22,757 nt of DNA, taken from Elysia marginata. Taxonomy: Eukaryota; Mollusca; Gastropoda; Plakobranchidae. The stretch is from contig BMAT01013784.1 of the NCBI GenBank assembly GCA_019649035.1, positions 202,527 to 225,283 of the forward strand, in the 5' to 3' direction. The number at the start of each line of letters is the position of its first letter. Positions within the stretch are counted from its first letter, which is position 1. Made by a program: the position numbers and the translations under genes. Below, in pieces: positions 1 through 10,100 of the stretch. The notes under the pieces were generated by a model, which was not told where the DNA came from, did no database searches, and saw only the letters and a list, made by a program, of their open reading frames with translations.

Positions 1-244
1 AAAAAACACCATGAAATGTGCATGACAAATTTCTATAAATAGAACTATAGGAAGAGGAGAAGGTCCATTAGGCCTATCGGACTTAGGAATAACTTGCACT
101 AGACAAGAGGTGTTGAATTACATGAATTTTTTTTTCAATTGAAAATAGTAACAAATAAAAATTAGCTGAAATCCCAACAGTAAAAAAAAAGTTGAAATCA
201 TTCAGAAATCTGAAAGATTTACATCCCTGGATATTTTATGGAGT
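1..244 (-). other. STIL: STIL 3' UTR (start of), poly(A) site not seen
   Basis: This is the stretch downstream of the TAA at 245-247 on the minus strand. I find no minus-strand AATAAA or ATTAAA (TTTATT or TTTAAT on the plus strand) here. The transcript therefore probably ends beyond the window edge, or it uses a variant signal. Nothing else is recognisable. Confidence 0.6.
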
Positions 245-1163
245 TTACAAAAGTTTTGGCATCTGTTTTAACCTGGCAATGTCAAGTATGTTTTCCTCGT
301 CAGGATCATCGGTAGATACAGAATCATTTTGTTGAAGATTTGCAATCTGTCTCCGAGACAATCTCTGGCGAGGGGAATGAACCTGTTCTGGTCTTTCCTG
401 GACAGGACAAGTTTTAATACCTTTTACATTACCAGATGATCCGATTTGTTTAGAGTCAAGTTGCCTCATCGCTGGTGAGGCATTAACATTTGACCCCTGC
501 ACTGGTCTGAAATACCCATCCAGCTTCTGAGGGCTGTCTTGCTTTGCATAGTTTAAAGAGGTGTTTATCACATGCTGTCTGAGCGGGGATTTCACTGGTG
601 AAACAGGCTGGTGAAGGCCTTTGTTTCCACCCCTTTTTGAGCTTGAAGTACTCTTACCTGAATTGCTTTGAGCCATGCTAAAGTCAGTCCTTAGTTTGAG
701 AGAATGATCAAACATAGATATCTCACTATTGCCCGCACCTCTCCCAGGTGTAACCAACATTGAATCACTATTACCCAACAATCCATGCTTCTCTAAATAC
801 TTCTGAGTAGCCATGGTCATGTTGTTAGGAGAAATTCCCAGCTGAGATACATCTGCCAAGGAAAGTGAGTTTGGTGTATGGGGATGTTTTTCCATCACCT
901 TCTGAAGAGCTCTAGCAGTTCTTTTGTGGTGAGCATCATCGCTGCTGCTGCTTTGCATCTGCCTCAACATAGCCATCTGAGTAAGCTGCTCATCACTGAG
1001 GTACTTCATCGCCATAGCGTTGATCTCCATCGATTGACCAGGGTCAAGATCCCATGCCAGTCCTCCCCTCACTGGACTACCACACAAGCTGTTCCCTAAC
1101 ATCATAGATACATAGTTGATGCGTGGGATCATGCTCGAGTTGGTAGAGCTGTCACCTCCAGAT
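245..1163 (-). CDS. STIL: STIL exon 14 (last): STAN domain and C-terminal tail
   Basis: The acceptor is a pyrimidine-rich tract ending TTGTCTAG before 1163. The first base completes an Arg codon begun in the previous exon (CG|A). It encodes 305 residues and then TAA. The STAN domain, the family's most conserved block, which binds SAS-6, spans about residues 1082-1168 and includes [17 protein letters not shown] and [20 protein letters not shown]. The segment after it is Ser/Pro-rich with several SP sites (for example SPVKSP). The last residues, [14 protein letters not shown], match the human ending (LDVKRLRQLPKLF from memory). RQRL near the end could act as a D-box, but I see no KEN motif. Confidence 0.95.
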
Positions 1164-4100
1164 CTAGACAAGAAAAACAGACCAATTTCAATTTCAAAAG
1201 AGTGTTTATGAAATGCTGGATTTGGAAAGAATGATGATTTTTTTTATTCAAAATTTCTTTCTACATGGCATCTGGTAGTGGTAGGCCTACATTTTCTTCT
1301 ACATCTGCTTCTCTTTGAAAATATAATAATATCTCATCATCATATACTGATATACTAGAGTATTAAGATTAGCTGTTTTAAAATAAACAAACATATTTGT
1401 TACACAGCAGAGTCCACTTGAGATAAACTGCTTGTTACCAATGGTTTATCCCAATAAGCGAGGTTTGTCTAATCCTTTGAGAAATTCTTAGAAGACCACT
1501 GGAACAAAATCAGAGGTTCAGATAAGTTATAGAAAGAAAATAGGTAAGCCTCTTCCAGAACATGTAAAGATTGTGGTAAGAGGTTAATTTTACATTTTTT
1601 TTCCAGTACTTTTTGCTAAAAGGGACTTTTCTCAAAACACTTTTGCTATGATTCTCAATTCCACATAGGCTGAGTCATTTTAATCTTACTACGGTTTTTG
1701 GATAAAAAGAAGTTTTTTAATTTATATAAAATAGACTGCAGAGGGTTAGACTGAAGAAGTAAAATGTTAGCTCAGGAAAAAAAATTTAAATAAACCTACA
1801 CCCAGACAGATTTCCCCTTAAACAAGTTCATCTTAGGAGGACTCAACTGTACAAGAAGGATCTAAAAAATTTATGGATTGCAGCAAACTGTGATCTGATT
1901 TTGATATGTTTATTATATTACCAACTCTTGTTGGAAAATTTTTTACTTTTCAATTTATTGGAGGGGAATTTTCGAAAAAAATTGTGACCATCTACTGTAC
2001 TATGGTGAATTCAAATCCAGTCCAGCATGTTTTCCTCAGAAGTGGAAAGAGTGTTAAAACTTCTAATTTCAATGGCTATTTTAATCAAATTTTTAATAGT
2101 TCAGCAAATAAGACCATAGGATCAGGACAGGCACAAGGAAAAGATATGCCCCTAGCCTGCTTACACCAAACAAACAAGGCTTACCGCATTATCGACAAAT
2201 GTTTGGCAGATCTTGTCTGATTGCCAATCTGTCTTATCAATCTTCACTCTTTTTTTGTCTTAATCTGAAAGCATTGACCTGGGAATTTCATATTTCATTC
2301 AAGATTTCCATTGTAGAAAGTTTTCCTTTGTCCACCTCATCAAGAACTTGTTTTTATCCCCTTTCTGTTCATTTCCATTGTAAAAGCTTGTTTAGATCAG
2401 CAACAGACTTTACAATTAGGCCTAGATCTAGGACTTTACACTTATAGCCAATGCTAAAAGTACCAATGTTATGTTCTAAGCTGTCAAAGCTCTAAACCCG
2501 AAAATATATGAAAACCCCCAAGTTGAAGACAACAAAGGGAAAATAATAACCAATCCCAACAAAATACTACAGACTGTAGCAAACTATTTCAGAAACAAAT
2601 TCAAAGACGAAACCAACAAAGATATAACACCATTTCAAGGAACACCCAGAGTGCTTTGAAGACCTGTCTCAAAAGATGAAGTAAGGAAAAGTTTCAACCG
2701 GCTTAAAAACAACAAAGCCTCTGGATAAGACCAGATTCAGTCTGAGCTTATCAAATATGACCCACCCATTTTAGACGAAACAATTGCCAATATTATAAAT
2801 AATGCATTTGAAACCATGAAGCCCTGGACATTAACTCTGGGGTATTTATTGCCATCCAAAAACCTGGAAAAGCTAAAGGACCACCAAATAACCTAAGGCC
2901 AATAACACTTCTTTTTAGAAACACCATTAGAAAAAGCCTGTCCCTTATAACACTTGATAGAATAAGACTCACTGTAGAGCAATATCTCGCACATAGTCAC
3001 AGTGGTTTCAGGCCAGACAGAAGCACATCCTATGTATTGAGGACCCACAAATGGTTAGCAGCAAAATCAAATACAGTGGAATCCACTTCAAGTCAACACC
3101 TTTAAGAGAAACCCTTGCTTAAAGTCAACATTTTTTCACAGTCCTACAGCATCGTTAGCACCATCATCTTTATTACCAACTTTCGTCCAGATTTAATGGA
3201 TTATTATTACTATTAATAATACTATTATTAATTTACTTTTTGTTCAAGTGATCTATATAATTTTCATGAATGGTAAGATAATTTTAGATATGCTTCTCTT
3301 ATTATTGCTGAAACAATATGTCAAAACTGGCCACTGTTCTCTTTCTCGCCTTTGTAATGTCCTGATCTTTATTTGTCAATAAAAAATTTAAAAAAAAAGA
3401 GCGGAAATTACATGGGATTCAAGAGGAAATTGGGAGAGAAAAACAAAGAAGTTCGAAGAAGACCTAATTTAAAAAAATCAAAGTTCAAAGATATCATGCT
3501 CAACTGTATGAACAGGCTGGCAGGCATTATGACTGTTTGATAAATGCTTTTAGATTGATTGAGGGGTATTTTTACAAGCCAAATTCCACTTCAAAGGTGC
3601 TCTCAGGGCTTGGGTCCCAATGACAATTTACGGGCTGCCACCCAGAGACTAGCGGGGATACCATGACTTAGCCTCAGCCGGTCACATTATACTGACACCG
3701 ACCCAACCAGTAGGGGCCCGGACTGTGCTCGGCTGTGTTTCGAACCCACGACCTCTTGGCCACGGGGCGAGGCCTCTACCAACTGAGCTATCTAGGCCCC
3801 CAAATGCTTTTAGAAAACATCACAGAATTTTATAAAAAGATTCAGTGTGCATTGAAATTTATGTTTAAAATTTAAATGCAATGCAATACAAACCGCGTGG
3901 GGGATCCAGTCTTTTGAGCAGTTCCAGTATCCAGGTGTGCGTCAGACAAATCAGCCTCTCGATTCTTATCATTGGTCAAAAACATTTGGATATTGTTCTG
4001 AAATTGATGAGAAGTATCAGGTAAAATGAAAATATTTAAAATCAAAAGGAATTTTAAAAATTTAAAAGACTTAACAATTGGAAATGGATGTGTTCACTTT

Positions 4101-7100
4101 ATTCTTGTAGACAGATTTTTGGTTTTGCCAGTTCACCATGACAAAAGGCATTCTGAGTTCATTTTTGTCCTGATTTATCTAAAAACTCACAATGACAAAG
4201 ATGACAACAATAGCGAAAGACTATTCGTATTCTGTACTTTGGTGGTTTGCTCTCTACCTTTAGTGCCTAAGATCAAGCCCTCGATAAAACTTGAAGTTTA
4301 TGAGCTTGCACATGTTGAGTTGCTTCCATTAATTGACACCATGTAAGAAAATTTACTTTTCTGCACTTCTTTGACAACAAAATATACCATCCTAGAGGTC
4401 ATTTTGAGTATAGTGTAAAATACCATTTAGCTAAGCTTTTGCTTTTTTCCAGCCAAATAGTACCCACCCCCACAATTCACTTAAAGAATTTGGATTTTTT
4501 GTCTATTTTAACTTTCAATAAAAACTACATTAGAGGGATTATTCTTGTGTTACAAATTTGATATTATTTTCAATTGTTTTGGGCCATTCTGCGACAGCCC
4601 ATGGGTCAGCTATATATCTAAGTTTTTTGTCAAGAAGGAAACAGCCCTGGAGTCTTCTGAGATTAGTTAGAAAACATGGCACTGAAACAAAAGATCAACC
4701 GCAGCAACGAGGCTTCACTAGACATAACTTGATATCATAGTTGTAGCCGGCTTCTGATTGGTCTGCTCATGGCCTATCGTGGCAGCAGTCAGGGCCCACA
4801 GTTACAGCAATGCTCCTCCTTTGATGTTACGCTGACTTGCTATTGAATGGTGTAAACAAGATAACTCTAATGCGGCCACTTGCCCTGGGCGCGGCATAAA
4901 TATGCCCCCAGTGCCGCCAGCTGTATAATTAAAGCTTATGATCGCTTCAGATTAAAGTTCAAGTTGTAAAGGGGTCAACAATTCAATAATCTAGGTCTAG
5001 ATAAATATTACACACTGGTGAAGGGAAGCTGTGGGCCTCAAAAGCACTCAGCTGTGCAAACTGGCTGCGGTTAGATCTGGCCGGGCTTAATCACTCTTCT
5101 TAGCTGGAATTTCATGAAGGGAAATTTTACACAGTTCAAAGATCCTTGACCTCCTGAACCCAAGTGACTGTACCGATAGACTTGTAGAATGCATGCGGCA
5201 TACACATTAGCAAAGGGAAGCTACTCACACGTGCTGGGGGCCTATAAAGTAATCAGAATCAGAGTTCTACGGAATGGCCGCAGCTTGGTCTATCTACTCT
5301 AGCTATAGCTTGCCTTTATCATATAATATTAATGATAACGGTATATATAGAGCACCTGTTCCAACAGAAGCTGGATCTAGGTGCTTTACAAACAAATATT
5401 CAATCACATATTCAGATACAACAGATTTGCAAAATGCTCCCATACAGAAATATGTAGGAATATTTATATGATATGGTCACAAGAGCCACATCACATATTT
5501 CTGAAAAACATAGGTATTCAGACGTTTTTAAATAGTTATTTAGATCTATTATTTGTCTAACAACTTCAGGCATAGAAGTGGTTTTCACTTGTAGACAGTT
5601 TCAAGCTGTGTGTAGATGTAGCAATGGAAGGAAAAATTTTCGGAGCTGATATCAAATCTTTTTACCCTACCTTTTAAAAACTAACACTTATCTTGAAAAT
5701 AAAAATAAGGAAAAGAAGGTCTTTACCATTAATTGGTTGTAATATTGTTTTGGATCCATAGCGTCCTCTGCCACAGTGGAGTATGAGTCATCCTAAACAG
5801 AAAAAATACACAGAACTCACGTATGAGGAAAAAATTGTTATCAGAAAATATCTAACAATATTCGTCATATTTATCTAGCACACTATGTTTGAACTAATAC
5901 AGCTCCTTAACTTGACTACATGGTACACTAGTACTGCCATTACTGATATAGGAAAATAACCTATTAACACTTAAAATTACCTCTGTCCCTCCCTCAAAAG
6001 CTATTATATTAAAATAAAAAGAACAGGATAGGCCTACCCGTAGACATTTGCAGAAATATAAATATAAATTTTCCTCTGACCACGAAATCCTAAATATGTC
6101 TCGCATTCAGTCCAAAAGAGTCACAAGTCGAATAGCTTAGTTTTGATATACAGGTTTTCAAAGTTTCGTGAGTGTTCAGAAGTCAAAATTTTACAAATTT
6201 TTTATATTGGTGCTAAAACCATTTCTAATCAGTTTTCACCTCTAATTCATGTAGAAATGTCAGGTTTTAAGTGTTTAATTTTAGTCAGTACGGTTGCTAA
6301 GGCCTCTAAACCTTAATAATTGTCTAAACTTTAAATGCTATTTTCTCCCTTTTCTGACATTTAACAAGTCCTAACCCTGCCAAATTCAAACAGCTATAAC
6401 ATATGAAAAACATAATAGAGCTTTTCTGTTTGTTATGGTTGAAAGTAGGGAAAATAAGCTTGTCTGTGATACCAAGATGACCACCTTTCCGACTTAAGAC
6501 TCAATTTGACTGGTTTAAAGATATGAGGGATGCCAACTCCATGTTTAACAAAAATACTGAACTTTTCGCGACTAACGACATGATCAGTAGTGCAAGAATC
6601 GAAGTGTGCATTGGGTTTGCATGCTACTTGTTAGAATTAGCATCAAAGCTAGATAAGCCCACTTGTCTGAATTTTATACAAATTATTTTCCAGAAATGTT
6701 AACTAGGCTACTTATTACCTTTAAATATTTAATCCTTAATTATAAAATTATAAACTTGCCCTAACAGTTAGGACAGATAACTAGTTTAGAACTGCTTATG
6801 AGTTATATGACCAAGACTTATCTAGCATATAGATTCTAGACCTCGATGCAGTAAGTCAATAAGATAACTTTTGGAAAATATCCTCTTACACCTGGGCCTA
6901 TGACTACCCACTACATGTAACTCATGATATAGCCTACTCGGAGTGATGGACTTTTAGTTTTACTCAGTTTAGGTTATTTACTTTTGATTGTTAACTTTGG
7001 AACATAGCAATTGACATCAAGTCTTTTCAACTATGACATGGCCATCATACTGCAGTTAGAGCTGGATCTAAATCTAGCTATTCATATCTAAGATTGCCAA

Positions 7101-10100
7101 AATAGGCGCTAGCTATAATATCTGGACTAATCTAGATCTACGTTAAAAACAAATATATATATATTAGCAGCTTGGGTCCAGATTACAATAGATCTAGATT
7201 AGTTGAGCTATACTTCCTTGATTACAAAAAGCACTGTTGGCATCTAATTTCCAGATGAGAATTTAGATCCAAAATCTATGTCTAGATATAGCCTACATCA
7301 TGTGCATCAATGGTCTGAACTCTGATAAAGCTAGAGATTAGTAGTCTACAAGATCTAGAAAATTACAGCTCTTAATGCTGGACAGGAATGGAGAATGAAG
7401 CTCCCGCAAGAGCGAAAGAACAACACAGTATTCATCCACTCAACGGTTGGTATCGCTTTGTAACTTAAATTTTGCTATCGACAGATGTTTTTTGGTATAA
7501 TTTTCAATGAGAATGTCTATCGATTATTAATGTTTGGAACCCGATATACACCGCAAAACCAGAAATAAGAATGTCACATTTTTCAATAACAAACATGCTT
7601 TCCGTACTTGGTCTGTTTCACCTTAATGTTGGAGGAAAAATGGAGAATAATTACGGAATCAAAATTACGAACTTGTACTGATCAAAATGAAAATATGGGT
7701 CTGTACGAAACATAACAGAAAAAACGGATTTCCATATTTTTATGGAAAATCGGCTCTCATATTTTGAAGAAACTATTTGATTCCTAAGTCTGAAAATTTT
7801 TCTAGCAATAAACAGCCATGAAACAATGCTTTTTTAAGTAGTCAAAACTGATTATGTGTACTCTTTATAGAAAAAAAATTAACAAAATCAATACCTGATC
7901 CTGTCCATAGCATTTGCTGACGCTGGGAGGACTAAAACTCCGATCAAAATTCACTCTGGGAAATTTGTCAAAGGAGCAAAAAATATGATAACACAAAAAA
8001 TGTAAAAAAAAACAACAGACAAGCTTTTTAATGTACAAAAAAAAATAAAGAAATTCATATAATACATATATAAAGCATAAAATAGTAAGCAAGCTTAATA
8101 AAATAGTAGATTGATTCAAAGTTTGCATAAATTTAAATGTAAAATTTTTAATTTAAAATAAATTTAAATCATGTGGATTTGTGAAGTTGCAAAAAGTAGC
8201 GAGTAAAAGATTATTTTTGGCAAACTTGGCTGGTTAACATCAGCTGAGTACTTGTACTTGCTCAAACTTCTTTTTTTTTTCTAAATTGAGAATGTTTTGG
8301 TAATCTATACATATAGCTATATAAGATCTTATTGTACCTAGCTGACCATAGCAATAAATTCATATTCTCAGTTCAAGATTTCTTAGGTCTGGAATGCACT
8401 TCCTCTACCTTGTAATCCATTTAAAATTCGTTATTTTCGTTGCCCTATTTTGTGATTTGGAACAAAGATGAACTAAGTTTAGCTACAGATGGAAGTAAAA
8501 AAACAATAACTTTCAGCTCATACAACAAATTAATTTGCCAAACCCAATTTTTTTTTTCTAAAAAAGGAAACCCTGCTGAATTGTTGTTTTAATTGTTATG
8601 TAGGTTTCCCTGTGTGCTGCATTGCACTCACCCATCATTGACAGATGAGGCATAATCTGGCATATCAACCACCAACTCTGAAGCTACAGTGTTAACAGTC
8701 TGGTCCTGTATGGGCAGTCCAGCCATGACTGAGACAAGATCCTTCTGGCTGACCACTGGTCCTTCCTCTGAGTTCTCCTCCTTGTCAGTGAAATCTTTAC
8801 GACTGGTTGGAGAGTTTTGCTTGCCTCTCATCTTACTTCGTGAGATCACTCCTGGTGTTTCATAAGTGGTGCTGGATATAGGAGGATGGCTGTGGTGCTG
8901 GAGCTCTGACGGTGTGTTTCCAGTGGCAGGCATTGCTAAATATGCAAGACAAACAAATGTAGGCTGGCTTTACATATATTACATTCTATTTCAGTTCATT
9001 GATTAAAATAGTTACACTTTTAAAATCATAAAATAAGACTATAAATGCAAAGAGAAAAAAAATCACTTGACTGACCCTGTTCAAATTCAGTTTAGTCAGA
9101 TTAGGTTGCACTTGCAACAGCTTCAATTGATAAAATAAGGCCTGGCTCTGGGACTATCCATAACACATTTTATCATGACCTTGTTAACTTTATAAATCCC
9201 TACTTACAGCAAGATCTCTTAAATTGCATCGAATGAAAAATGGTTATGAAAATATGAATATGGGTGATTCAACACACAAGGAATCAGATTTATGTTACTC
9301 ATAAAATTGTGTGCTTTATTGTCACTGCTAGTAAAGCTTTTTTTACATAAAGAATTTTCTGCTTTATCACCATTGTTAACAACTCTCTCTCACTCAGCCC
9401 TTGTTCAAAATGAATGATTCTATAGGTCAAAGATCCTTTGTATGGGTTCTGAAATACACTTAACTGCTGAGTGTTTATCTTTATAAACCTTACAGGCGGT
9501 GGAGAACTGAAACTGCTATAGTACAGAAGGAAAGTTTTTCAAATCTAGTTCTAAAGGCAACATTAAAAATTAATACTTTATTTTTACAAAATTCAATTTC
9601 AGAGAGTCAAAATTCATTAACTTAAAATTTTGAGTTCAAAACTAACTAAGCAAAAGAAGAAAAAAAAATTCATATACCTAGAGAATTTTGATTTGTTAAA
9701 ATATTAAGCTTCAGTTTTGCATTTTCTACAGCAATTATTTTTTGTAAACATACCTTCATTGGAGTTGCAATTATTTGATCTATCTCCTAACACTGGAGAA
9801 AGAAAAAAGTTTGAGTGTCCAAAAGTCTTCACTGGGCTAGTTTGGACTGAGTGGCTGTCGACTGAATTATGTCCACAATTGCTGTCCTCTAAGATAGTTG
9901 TATTGACCCCTATAGAGCAAGTTTCAGTTGTTTTATCATGGCTTGCTGTAAGATTGTGAGAGTACTGTGTCTGGGTGCCAGAAGCTGATCGGCAGCATGG
10001 AGTGGACAACACAGCCTGGGGGGATGAATTTACTACAGAACTTGCTTGTTGGGACTGGTTTACAGAGAAGGCTGACTGCTGGGACTGATTGTGGAGGAGC

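Larger units (their letters stand above)
1164..3893 (-). other. STIL: STIL intron 13 (2.7 kb) with transposon remnants
   Basis: The donor is GTTTGT just below 3894 and the acceptor TTGTCTAG just above 1163. The part from 1164 to about 2490 is AT-rich, and its short open frames show no domain or homology I recognise. From about 2500 to 3801 the intron is built from mobile-element debris: a LINE fragment, an A-tailed segment and a SINE, each listed separately. Confidence 0.85.
3998..5726 (-). other. STIL: STIL intron 12 (1.7 kb)
   Basis: No gene is seen. The left part is AT-rich unique-looking sequence. The part from about 4740 to 5260 is richer in G and C and may be an old repeat; for example, AAGGGAAGCT recurs at 5021 and 5213. 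A hairpin-like repeat motif lies at 5351-5385 and an 11-bp inverted repeat at 5445-5503. Confidence 0.7.

Noticed and set aside
878..1099. Plus-strand open frame of 73 codons
   Set aside because: It lies antisense to STIL exon 14 and is a composition shadow of the conserved STAN coding sequence.
1906..2447. Two plus-strand open frames of 104 and 82 codons in intron 13
   Set aside because: They have no recognisable domain, lie in AT-rich intron sequence, and show no splice or start context.
2500..3070. An active reverse transcriptase gene
   Set aside because: It contains an in-frame stop and frameshifts, and the catalytic block is absent.
3730..3801. A genuine tRNA gene
   Set aside because: The A and B boxes are good, but the T stem and acceptor stem do not pair properly, and a SINE body with flanking target duplication follows. 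It is a SINE head.
4026..4346. Plus-strand open frame of 106 codons
   Set aside because: It sits wholly within intron 12, has no family resemblance, and has no supporting signals. A chance frame is the simplest explanation.
5727..8632. Direct joining of exon 10 to exon 12
   Set aside because: Exon 10 ends in phase 2 and exon 12 begins in phase 0. The 61-nt exon at 7895-7955 resolves this with good splice sites.
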